Part shown: in pieces, positions 1-6,288 of the stretch
Layout of the letters: each line of letters starts with the position of its first letter
Numbering within the stretch: position 1 is the stretch's first letter
NCBI GenBank assembly: GCA_003224635.1
Contig: QHZK01000167.1
Span: 1 to 6,866, forward strand
Reading direction: 5' to 3'
Source of the DNA: Acidobacteriota bacterium
GTDB lineage: Bacteria > Acidobacteriota > Terriglobia > UBA7540
Length of the DNA stretch: 6,866 nt
Made by a program: the position numbers and the translations under genes
The notes under the pieces: model-generated
What the model was told of the DNA's origin: nothing
Seen by the model: only the letters and a program-made list of their open reading frames with translations
Databases searched by the model: none

Positions 1-1012
<1,012 letters not shown>

Positions 1013-1191
1013 AAATTCCTGTGTACAACTATCCCGCGCCGGTCTTCTATCCGAAAGACCAAGATCCGGCGCCGTGAAAGCCCATGAGGCCTGCTACCCG
1101 ATCACTGATCCCCGCCGACGGGAAGGAGCGGATCGTGGTCCCGGAGTAGAACCACGTCCCGCCCGCTAAGGCTGGTTCCGAAATTTCGGAG
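1013..1191 (-). other. rpsG-fusA spacer with several inverted repeats
   Basis: This 179-nt gap inside the str operon has no convincing ORF or promoter. It has several inverted repeats: TCCGAAATTTCGGA, a perfect 14-bp palindrome at 1177-1190 one base after the rpsG stop; a 6-bp stem at 1134-1139/1151-1156 with an 11-nt loop; GATCA/TGATC around one base at 1100-1110; and a 7-bp stem GCGCCGG at 1036-1042/1066-1072. An alternative 6-bp stem, GGTCTT/AAGACC at 1041-1046/1055-1060, overlaps that last one by two bases, so the two cannot form together. None is followed by a T run, so they are not obvious terminators. A role in setting fusA translation or mRNA stability is conjecture. Confidence 0.4.
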
Positions 1192-1662
1192 TCACCAGCG
1201 GTAATGAGCAAAAGCCTTGTTGGCTTCGGCCATCCGGTGTGTATCGTCCTTCTTCTTGATCGCGCCGCCTCGGTTGTTTGCGGCATCCAGCAGCTCCGCC
1301 GTCAACCTCTCGACCATGGACTTCTCACTTCGCTGGCGCGCATAGCCGATGAGCCAGCGCAGACTCAAGGAGCTCTGACGATTCCGATTAACCTCCACCG
1401 GCACCTGGTAATTGGCGCCGCCGACGCGCCGCGACTTCACTTCCAGCGTGGGCTTCACATTTTCCAGAGCTTTCTTGAAAACCTTCAGGGGGTCGTCCTT
1501 GGTCCGTTCCCGGACTAACTCCAGGGACTGGTAGACAATTTTCTGCGCCACGGATCTCTCCCCTTGGTGCATCAGGCAATTCACAAACTTCTGCACCAGG
1601 GGGTTGCCGTGGACCGGATCCGCATCCACTTCTCGACGTTCGACAGTACCTTTACGCGGCAT
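1192..1662 (-). CDS. rpsG: 30S ribosomal protein S7
   Basis: S7 is the primary assembly protein of the 30S head. It binds the 3' major domain of 16S rRNA and contacts tRNA at the E site. The protein is 156 residues, a standard length, beginning MPRKGTVERR and ending with the common AHYRW. The beta-hairpin region (about residues 72-91, TLEVKSRRVGGANYQVPVEV) and the LRWLIGYAR segment at 101-109 are intact. The usual arginine-rich stretch after VEV reads NRNRQSS here. The ATG start fits the family N-terminus exactly. No Shine-Dalgarno sequence is visible: the 5 nt before the start are GTTCT, preceded directly by a heptamer repeat array. In E. coli S7 represses its own operon by binding the rpsL-rpsG junction; whether that happens here is not known. 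Second gene of the str operon. Confidence 0.98.
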   Translation of the reverse strand: MPRKGTVERREVDADPVHGNPLVQKFVNCLMHQGERSVAQKIVYQSLELVRERTKDDPLKVFKKALENVKPTLEVKSRRVGGANYQVPVEVNRNRQSSLSLRWLIGYARQRSEKSMVERLTAELLDAANNRGGAIKKKDDTHRMAEANKAFAHYRW

Positions 1663-1667
1663 AGAAC

Positions 1668-1702
1668 CAGTTGTCAGTCATCAGTTCTCAGTTGTCAGCG
1701 AC
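1668..1702 (-). repeat. Heptamer repeat array before rpsG
   Basis: Five consecutive 7-bp units run without gaps. On the plus strand each begins CAG. Units 1 and 4 are identical (CAGTTGT), unit 2 is CAGTCAT, unit 3 CAGTTCT, and unit 5 (CAGCGAC) is diverged. On the coding strand the family reads CTGACAA-like, close to the GTGACAA units before rpsB. The array ends 5 nt from the rpsG ATG and overlaps by one base the hairpin at 1702-1730. It is too short and has no spacers, so it is not a CRISPR. Confidence 0.8.
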
Positions 1703-1730
1703 AAGCTGCGGCACTTTCACTCGCAGCTTG
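1702..1730 (-). promoter_or_regulatory. 9-bp hairpin between rpsL and rpsG
   Basis: CAAGCTGCG at 1702-1710 pairs perfectly with CGCAGCTTG at 1722-1730 around an 11-nt loop. A second small stem (TTGCT/AGCAA, 1740-1744/1748-1752, 3-nt loop) lies just upstream on the transcript. There is no T run after the stem on the minus strand, so it is more likely an mRNA structure than a terminator. Its place matches the region where S7 binds in the E. coli str mRNA, but I see no specific likeness to that site. The structure is visible; the role is inference. Confidence 0.45.
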
Positions 1731-1764
1731 CAATTTCGTTTGCTCACAGCAAGTTTCAATCCAG

Positions 1765-2142
1765 TCAGGAAGCCTTCGGTCGCTTGGCGCCGTACTTGGA
1801 GCGGCCCTGGCGTCGATCGCCGACGCCGGCTGAGTCGAGCGTCCCTCGAATCACGTGATACCGAACGCCGGGCAGGTCCTTAACGCGGCCGCCGCGGATC
1901 AGGACGATCGAGTGCTCCTGAAGGTTGTGGCCAACGCCAGGGATGTAAGTGGTCACTTCCATGCTGTTCGTCAGCCTGACACGCGCCACCTTCCGCAAAG
2001 CCGAGTTCGGCTTCTTGGGGGTCTGGGTATAAACGCGGATACAGACGCCGCGCTTTTGCGGCGAACCCTCGAGCGCCGGGCTGGACGTCTTGTAACGCGG
2101 TCGCTCCCGCCCCAAGCGCACCAGTTGACTGAACGTCGGCAT
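1765..2142 (-). CDS. rpsL: 30S ribosomal protein S12
   Basis: S12 lies at the 30S decoding centre, where it helps control accuracy and forms part of the streptomycin pocket. The protein is 125 residues and collinear with E. coli S12 through the conserved core. Conserved blocks are SPQKRGVC (27-34), TPKKPNSALRKVARVRLTN (41-59), GHNLQEHS (71-78), LIRGGRVKDLPGVRYH (81-96) and SKYGAKRPKA near the end. Lys43, Lys88 and Pro91 are present, the sensitive-type residues at classic streptomycin positions. Asp89 is the residue RimO methylthiolates in E. coli. Position 70 is Val where many bacteria have Glu, and 60 is Ser instead of Gly. The start has GAGGGG at 2148-2153, 5 nt before ATG. First gene of the str operon, with its own promoter and leader. 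Confidence 0.98.
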   Translation of the reverse strand: MPTFSQLVRLGRERPRYKTSSPALEGSPQKRGVCIRVYTQTPKKPNSALRKVARVRLTNSMEVTTYIPGVGHNLQEHSIVLIRGGRVKDLPGVRYHVIRGTLDSAGVGDRRQGRSKYGAKRPKAS

Positions 2143-2220
2143 GCCAACCCCTCAAATCCCATCTAGGATTTCGATCTGGGGACACATCCCACCAGGTGGG
2201 GACCTACCTCACACCGAAAC
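2143..2220 (-). promoter_or_regulatory. rpsL leader with two small hairpins
   Basis: This is the inferred 5' untranslated region of about 75 nt between the promoter and rpsL. It holds AAATCC/GGATTT (2154-2159/2166-2171, 6-nt loop) directly before the Shine-Dalgarno sequence, and CCCACC/GGTGGG around one base (2188-2200). A 7-bp direct repeat TGGGGAC occurs at 2177-2183 and 2197-2203, so the CCCA at 2188-2191 could pair with either copy. That arrangement could give alternative folds, but the stems are short and I cannot compute their stability. No known riboswitch is recognised. Confidence 0.35.
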
Positions 2221-2226
2221 CCTACA

Positions 2227-2256
2227 AGAATATCAAAAGGCGAAAAGGACTGTCAA
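2227..2256 (-). promoter_or_regulatory. Sigma-70-type promoter for rpsL-rpsG-fusA
   Basis: On the minus strand a perfect -35 box TTGACA (plus positions 2251-2256) is followed after 18 nt by TATTCT (2227-2232), which matches four of six bases of the -10 consensus. Reading 16 nt of spacing instead gives GATATT. Transcription would start near 2219-2220. The placement, after the DinB gene and before rpsL, fits a dedicated str-operon promoter. It is the only good promoter match I saw in the window. Confidence 0.7.
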
Positions 2257-2266
2257 CCGGCCCGGT
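2256..2266. promoter_or_regulatory. Palindrome abutting the -35 box
   Basis: ACCGG-C-CCGGT is a perfect 5-1-5 inverted repeat that shares one base with the upstream edge of the TTGACA box. The position would suit a regulator touching RNA polymerase, but an 11-bp GC-rich palindrome can occur by chance. No known operator is recognised. The rest of 2267-2358, back to the DinB stop codon, shows only short weak stems and no clear terminator. Confidence 0.3.
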
Positions 2267-2358
2267 AGTATCCTCATTTGGCCTAGCTGACTGCCCGGTG
2301 GGCCGCTGTCGTGTCAGGAACCTGCCCGCCCAAGAAATGGAACGGAAGATTGTTCGAC

Positions 2359-2916
2359 TCAGCGCTGTGATTTCCGGCCCGCCGCCACCTCGGTGTTAAA
2401 CTCCCTGGACTTCTTGCGCGCCACGCTCAACGAAGTCCAACTTCCCGTCGCCTTTGCCGTTAGATGTTTCGCCAGAAAGACGATTTGCCCCACGTGATAT
2501 GAATAATGAGCAATTTGCCGGTTAATCGCTTGCATCACAGAATGCGGCTCCGTGCGAATCGTAACCGTGCGCGCCAAGTCTGCCTCCGCCAACGGCTCCA
2601 GCGCGTCGAACAACCATTTCCAGCCGCGTTCCCACATCGCCATCAACTCGACTCTGTTCCTCGGCGGCTCTTCGAATTCGCTATCGCGGTTCCGGTCTGG
2701 TTTCTCTCCGTCCGTGGTCAAGAAATCCGTCCACCGCGACCGCATATTCCCCGCCATGTGTTTCACGATGATTGCAATCGAATTGGACTCGGCGTCTAGT
2801 GTCGAGAACAGCCCTTCGTCGGAGCATTGCTCGATCGCCCGTTCGGCGAGCCGCTTGTAATACCGGAATAAATCCACCGCGTCCTTGGCATAAGAGGTGG
2901 TCAGATGATGTGCCAT
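2359..2916 (-). CDS. DinB-fold protein, DUF1572 type
   Basis: This is a 185-residue protein of the DinB/YfiT-like four-helix-bundle superfamily, of the type described as DUF1572. The exact activity is unknown. Some relatives are metal-dependent thiol transferases, and most are uncharacterised. Three histidines match the usual metal triad: His53 (IVKHMAGNM), His137 and His141 (AHYSYHVGQIVFLAKHL). Other typical stretches are MRSRWTDFLTTDGEKP at 58-73, an aromatic WERGWKWLFDALE at 95-107 and RTVTIRTEPHSVMQAINRQ at 116-134. The ATG at 2916-2914 is chosen because it fits the family N-terminus. A TTG at 2979 would add 21 unlike residues, and neither start has a clear Shine-Dalgarno sequence. It lies 89 nt after frr on the same strand and may be read from that operon. 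It has no evident link to translation. Confidence 0.82.
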   Translation of the reverse strand: MAHHLTTSYAKDAVDLFRYYKRLAERAIEQCSDEGLFSTLDAESNSIAIIVKHMAGNMRSRWTDFLTTDGEKPDRNRDSEFEEPPRNRVELMAMWERGWKWLFDALEPLAEADLARTVTIRTEPHSVMQAINRQIAHYSYHVGQIVFLAKHLTAKATGSWTSLSVARKKSREFNTEVAAGRKSQR

Positions 2917-3005
2917 GGCCGGATTTTGCTGCCAGGTTACCTCGAAAGCAGTCGGCGCGAGAATAGTGTGGTCCCCCAACGCCGGACCCCGCGCGGCGAC
3001 AGCGA

Positions 3006-3578
3006 TTAATGCATTTCCAGGATTTCCTTCTCTTTGCCTTTCTCCTGCGAATCGAGCTGTTCCACGAACCCATCCGTCAGTTTCTGGATCTCTTCCAGCC
3101 CCCGTTTCTCGTCATCCTCAGAGATTGCTTTATCCTTCAAGAGTTTCCTCAACGCCTCGTTAGCGTCGCGGCGAATGTTACGGAGCGCCGTGCGGTGGTT
3201 CTCCATGACCCTGTGAAGGTGCCTTACCAGTTCTTTGCGCCGCTCTTCGGTCAGCGGAGGGATGGGCACTCGCAAGACCTTGCCGTCGCTCACCGGGTTC
3301 AAGCCGAGGTCCGAGGACCGAATCGCCTTCTCGATGGCCGGGACGAGGGTTACATCCCAGGGCTGGACGGTGAGCACGGTAGGCTCGGGGACTCCCAAAG
3401 TCGCCAGTTGGTTCAGGGGTGTGGGCGTGCCGTAATATTCGATCTGGATGCGGTCGAGAAGCGACGCCGACGCTCTCCCCGTCCGCACGGCGGCGAGATC
3501 GTGACGGAAATCTTCAAGGGCCCTCCCCATTCGGGTCCTGGCCAGCGCCAGCGTCTCCTTGATTGGGTCAGCGGGCAT
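3006..3578 (-). CDS. frr: Ribosome recycling factor
   Basis: RRF works with EF-G in the cytosol to split the ribosome after termination, freeing the mRNA and last tRNA. The protein is 190 residues (family about 185). Recognisable parts are the first long helix ending in AAVRTGRAS (29-37); the domain II region with IEYYGTPTPLNQLA (46-59), VQPWD (71-75) and DGKVLRVPIPPLTEERRKELV (98-118); and the helix with ALRNIRRDANEALRK (131-145), whose Arg136 corresponds to the essential Arg132 of E. coli RRF. An AGGAG at 3585-3589, 6 nt before the ATG, fixes the start. It follows pyrH as in most bacteria, but with a 173-nt gap that holds a heptamer array close to pyrH. Confidence 0.98.
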   Translation of the reverse strand: MPADPIKETLALARTRMGRALEDFRHDLAAVRTGRASASLLDRIQIEYYGTPTPLNQLATLGVPEPTVLTVQPWDVTLVPAIEKAIRSSDLGLNPVSDGKVLRVPIPPLTEERRKELVRHLHRVMENHRTALRNIRRDANEALRKLLKDKAISEDDEKRGLEEIQKLTDGFVEQLDSQEKGKEKEILEMH

Positions 3579-3712
3579 TGGAATCTCCTAGGTTCGAAAT
3601 GGGTCTCGAGCGCATCCTCGTCCCATGCAAAACGTCCGGGCCTGGACAGGTCGGCAACGAAAGGCCGGCTAGCTGTTGTCCTCAGACCACCGGACCGGGC
3701 AACTCTTCTTCC

Positions 3713-3740
3713 GTTCTCGATTTTCGACTCTCGGTTTCTG
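3713..3740 (-). repeat. Heptamer repeat array after pyrH
   Basis: Four 7-bp units on the plus strand (the first two are GTTCTCG and ATTTTCG) place TCG at a strict 7-base period: 3717, 3724 and 3731, with CTG at 3738. On the coding strand the units read like CGAAAAT and CGAGAAC. The array begins 11 nt after the pyrH stop codon. It is degenerate, so the periodicity is stronger evidence than the identity. The remaining 3579-3712 holds the frr Shine-Dalgarno site and a short GTCC/GGAC palindrome near 3634-3647. Confidence 0.6.
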
Positions 3741-3751
3741 AACCGCGGGAA

Positions 3752-4468
3752 TCAGCGGGCGACGAGCGATCCTATCTTTTCCCCCAACACAACGCGCCCG
3801 AGGTTTCCCGGAACATTCAGGTTGAAGACGATAATCGGCAAGCTGTTGTCCATGCACATGGAAATCGCCGTTGTGTCCATGACCGCGAGCCCGCGCGACA
3901 GCACGTCCAAGTATTTGATCTGAGCGAACATCTTGGCGCCGGGCACTTTCTTGGGATCGGCGTCGTAGACCCCGTCCACCTTCGTGGCCTTCAAGATGAC
4001 TTCAGCCTTGAGTTCCATGGCGCGCAGCGCCGCTGCCGTGTCCGTCGAAAAGTAGGGGTTGCCCGTGCCCCCAGCCAGCACTACCACCCTTCCCTTCTCG
4101 ATGTGCCGGATGGCGCGCCGGCGAATAAAAGGCTCCGCCACCTCGCGCATCTCGATCGCCGTCACCACACGCGTCGCCGACCCGCGTTTTTCGAGGGCGT
4201 CCTGAAGAGCCAGAGCGTTGATAACGGTGGCGAGCATGCCCATGTGGTCGGCCACTACGCGATCGACGCCCTGCGCCGAAGCGGCTACGCCACGGATGAA
4301 GTTTCCTCCCCCGACGACGATCGCCACCTGGACGCCCAATTGGTGCACGTCGTGCACTTCCTGGGCGATGCGATGGACGGTCTCAGGGTCAACGCCAAAA
4401 CCGCGGGAGCCGAGCAGCGCTTCCCCGCTCAACTTCAGCAGGATGCGTCGAAATACCGGATCAGCCAT
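3752..4468 (-). CDS. pyrH: Uridylate (UMP) kinase
   Basis: This enzyme phosphorylates UMP to UDP with ATP, the step that commits pyrimidines to UTP and CTP. The bacterial enzyme is a cytosolic hexamer of the amino-acid-kinase fold, typically activated by GTP and inhibited by UTP. The protein is 238 residues, the usual size. Key motifs are LLKLSGEAL at 10-18 (Lys12 in the phosphate-binding region), VVGGGNFIRG at 51-60, DHMGMLAT at 74-81, GGTGNPYFSTDT at 133-144 and KATKVDGVYDADPKK at 160-174. The C-terminal strand region reads DNSLPIIVFNL. The ATG fits the family start, but no Shine-Dalgarno sequence is visible: the 9 nt before it read TGGTCCTTA and a heptamer array follows upstream. It sits in the standard tsf-pyrH-frr order. 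Confidence 0.98.
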   Translation of the reverse strand: MADPVFRRILLKLSGEALLGSRGFGVDPETVHRIAQEVHDVHQLGVQVAIVVGGGNFIRGVAASAQGVDRVVADHMGMLATVINALALQDALEKRGSATRVVTAIEMREVAEPFIRRRAIRHIEKGRVVVLAGGTGNPYFSTDTAAALRAMELKAEVILKATKVDGVYDADPKKVPGAKMFAQIKYLDVLSRGLAVMDTTAISMCMDNSLPIIVFNLNVPGNLGRVVLGEKIGSLVAR

Positions 4469-4477
4469 TAAGGACCA

Positions 4478-4505
4478 GTTGAAAGTTGAAAGTCAAAAGT
4501 TCAAA
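4478..4505 (+). repeat. Heptamer repeat array before pyrH
   Basis: Four 7-bp units run back to back on the plus strand: two exact GTTGAAA copies, then GTCAAAA and GTTCAAA. A related GTTCGAA occurs at 4517-4523 but out of the 7-base register. The array fills most of the 65-nt tsf-pyrH spacer and stops 9 nt from the pyrH start codon. It is AT-richer than the surrounding genes. Confidence 0.75.
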
Positions 4506-4533
4506 GCTAGCCGAAAGTTCGAACCTGACAGCT

Positions 4534-5184
4534 CTACTGCGCGACTTCTCCGGGTGGAGCCGACTCCGAAGCGGCCTTGCCGATCCCCTCGCCTACCTTG
4601 AACCGGGAATATCGCCGCACGGTAATATTCTCGCCAAACTTGGCGATCTTCGACGTAATGAGCTCCCGAACGGTCAGAGTCCCTGCCGGGTCTTTGATGA
4701 AATGCTGCTCGTAGAGACAGTTTTCTTCGAAAAATTTCCGCAGCTTGCCTTCCACGATCTGGTCGAGTTTCTCCGGAGGTTTTCCCGAAGAAGCCGCCTG
4801 ATCGCGCAGGATCGCCCTCTCCTGCTCCAGGACGTCCGGGGTGACGTCCTCTTTGCGAATGAAGCGCGGAGCGGCAGCGCAGATCTGCATCGCCAAGTCG
4901 TGGGCAAGCTGCTGGAACTCGTCCGTGCGAGCCACGAAGTCCGTCTCGCAATTGACCTCGACAATCACCCCGATTTTGCTGCCCGGGTGGATATAGTAGC
5001 CTACCAGCCCCTCCGCGGCCGTGCGTCCCGCTTTCTTGGCGGCCGAGGCTTGCCCGCGCTTACGAAGGATCGTGAAGGCCAGCTCCGGATCCCCGTTAGC
5101 CTCCTCGAGCGCCTTCTTGCACTCCATCATGGGTGCTCCCGTCATCTCGCGCAGCTTCCTCACGTGTTCCGCAGGTACGGCCAT
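4534..5184 (-). CDS. tsf: Elongation factor Ts (short form)
   Basis: EF-Ts is the guanine-nucleotide exchange factor that reloads EF-Tu with GTP. The protein is 216 residues, nearer the short form of Thermus than the ~283-residue E. coli protein, so it probably has a single core subdomain and might act as a dimer, as known for Thermus. The N-terminal UBA-like domain (about 1-45) includes KLREMTGAPMMECKKALEE at 10-28 and the ILRKRG segment at 39-44. The EF-Tu-contacting TDFVA motif is at 81-85. The C-terminal IAKFGENITVRRYSRF region is typical, followed by a low-complexity tail of about 20 residues (VGEGIGKAASESAPPGEVAQ). GGAGG lies about 12 nt before the ATG, a long but possible spacing. It follows rpsB, as in most bacteria. 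Confidence 0.98.
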   Translation of the reverse strand: MAVPAEHVRKLREMTGAPMMECKKALEEANGDPELAFTILRKRGQASAAKKAGRTAAEGLVGYYIHPGSKIGVIVEVNCETDFVARTDEFQQLAHDLAMQICAAAPRFIRKEDVTPDVLEQERAILRDQAASSGKPPEKLDQIVEGKLRKFFEENCLYEQHFIKDPAGTLTVRELITSKIAKFGENITVRRYSRFKVGEGIGKAASESAPPGEVAQ

Positions 5185-5211
5185 TCCGCTTCGAACCCTC
5201 CCGACACTGAA

Positions 5212-5245
5212 AAGGTAGGCGTCCGCTTGCTACAGCGCCTACCTT
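5212..5245 (-). terminator. Terminator-like hairpin between rpsB and tsf
   Basis: AAGGTAGGCG at 5212-5221 is the exact reverse complement of CGCCTACCTT at 5236-5245, giving a perfect 10-bp stem with a 14-nt loop. On the transcribed minus strand the stem's 3' arm ends CCTT and continues TTC, so the U tract is only four bases. This would be a weak or partial terminator. It lies about 11 nt before the GGAGGG that serves tsf, so it could also affect tsf translation. In E. coli the rpsB-tsf junction is known for partial termination; equivalence here is inference. The rest of 5185-5314 shows nothing distinct. Confidence 0.5.
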
Positions 5246-5314
5246 GGGCTTCCGTTCCAGTTGTTTCGGGCGCCAGACGAGCCTTGCGGTCCGGGGCGCT
5301 CGACCCGCTCTGAT

Positions 5315-6271
5315 TCACTCGGCCCGCTTCAATCCCTCGGCATCCTCTTCCTTCGAGGATCTGGGTTTCCGCTTGACCCTCGGAACGCGCACGCGCCCGT
5401 CGGCAATATCCTCGGCGTCGGCCACCGCCGGAGAAAACCCAGTGGCTTCGTCGAACCCAAATTCTTCACCCGCCGTAGCCCCGGCCTTTTCGTCCTCGCT
5501 CCCGATCGCCGCAGCCTCGCGCTGACGTTCGAGCTCTGCGGCCTGCTGTTCGAAGGCCATCTTCTCAGCCTCCAACTGCTTATTCAGCGCCGCCTGCCTG
5601 CCTTCCAGAACAGAGTCGGCGACCCGCGAAGTAAACAGCCGGATGGAACGCAGGGCATCGTCGTTGCCCGGGATCACATAGTCCACCAGGTCGGGGTCAC
5701 AGTTTGTATCGACGATCGCCACGACGGGGATTCCCAGCTTGCGCGCCTCCTTGACAGCAATATCTTCTTTGTTGGAATCCACTGCAAACAGCGCGTCCGG
5801 AAGCGACGGCATTTCTTTGATGCCCACCAGATTCTGCTCCAGGTGTTTGCGCTCGCGCTCCAGTTTCTGGACTTCCTTCTTGGTCAGGAGCTCATAGCGG
5901 CCGTCCTTGCTCATCTCCTCCAGTTCCTTCAGACGTTGAATCGACTTCTGGATGGTCGCGTTGTTGGTGAGCAAGCCTCCGAGCCAGCGGTGATTTACGT
6001 AGTACATCTGGCAGCGCGCCGCCTCCTCGGCGATGGCTTCCTGCGCCTGGCGCTTGGTGCCCACAAAGAGGACGGTCTTGCCTTCCTGGGCGAGATCGCT
6101 GACAAACTTGGCGGCTTCTTTGAAGAGCTTGAGGGTCTTCTGGAGGTCGATAATGTAAATGCCGTTGCGTTCCCCGTAAATATATTCCTTCATCTTGGGA
6201 TTCCAACGACGCGTCTGGTGGCCGAAATGAACCCCGGCCTCCAGAAATTCCTTCATGCTGATGTTCGACAA
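5315..6271 (-). CDS. rpsB: 30S ribosomal protein S2 with long C-terminal extension
   Basis: S2 is a late-assembling 30S protein that sits between head and body and is needed for S1 binding and initiation. Residues 1 to about 226 are a normal S2: ISMKEFLEAGVHFGHQT at 4-20, RWNPKMKEYIYGERNGIYII, VGTKRQAQE at 70-78, HRWLGGLLTN at 94-103 and the IPVVAIVDTNCDPDLVDY segment at 181-198. Residues 227-318 are extra: a charged helical stretch rich in Glu, Gln, Arg and Ala (about 227-256), an acidic linker (258-291) and a basic patch RVRVPRVKRKPR (293-304) before a charged end. The total of 318 compares with about 240-260 in many bacteria. The start is TTG, supported by GGGAGG a few bases upstream. The next Met, at residue 6, lies about 19 nt from that site. 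Confidence 0.97.
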   Translation of the reverse strand: MSNISMKEFLEAGVHFGHQTRRWNPKMKEYIYGERNGIYIIDLQKTLKLFKEAAKFVSDLAQEGKTVLFVGTKRQAQEAIAEEAARCQMYYVNHRWLGGLLTNNATIQKSIQRLKELEEMSKDGRYELLTKKEVQKLERERKHLEQNLVGIKEMPSLPDALFAVDSNKEDIAVKEARKLGIPVVAIVDTNCDPDLVDYVIPGNDDALRSIRLFTSRVADSVLEGRQAALNKQLEAEKMAFEQQAAELERQREAAAIGSEDEKAGATAGEEFGFDEATGFSPAVADAEDIADGRVRVPRVKRKPRSSKEEDAEGLKRAE

Positions 6272-6288
6272 ATTACCTCCCAGAGTCA

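Noticed and set aside
1668..1702. CRISPR-like repeat array
   Set aside because: Units are 7 bp, contiguous and without spacers, and no cas gene is nearby.
1765..2142. Possible streptomycin-resistance changes in S12
   Set aside because: Lys43, Lys88 and Pro91 are all present; the Val70 and Ser60 differences are not at the classic resistance positions and look like lineage variation.
2293..2303. Terminator after the DinB gene (GCCC/GGGC stem)
   Set aside because: A 4-bp stem with no T run; too weak to call.
2917..2979. TTG start that would add 21 residues to the DinB-family protein
   Set aside because: The added residues do not resemble the family N-terminus and no SD supports the TTG; the ATG at 2916 fits better, though its own SD is poor too.
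2970..2988. Terminator after frr (GGTCC/GGACC stem)
   Set aside because: Only 5 bp with a 9-nt loop and no T run on the transcribed strand.
3009..4471. Long overlapping plus-strand frames (about 300 codons each) opposite frr and pyrH
   Set aside because: They mirror two firmly identified genes, overlap each other and show no family features.
4486..5313. 275-codon plus-strand frame opposite tsf
   Set aside because: Antisense to a clear EF-Ts gene, with no independent support.
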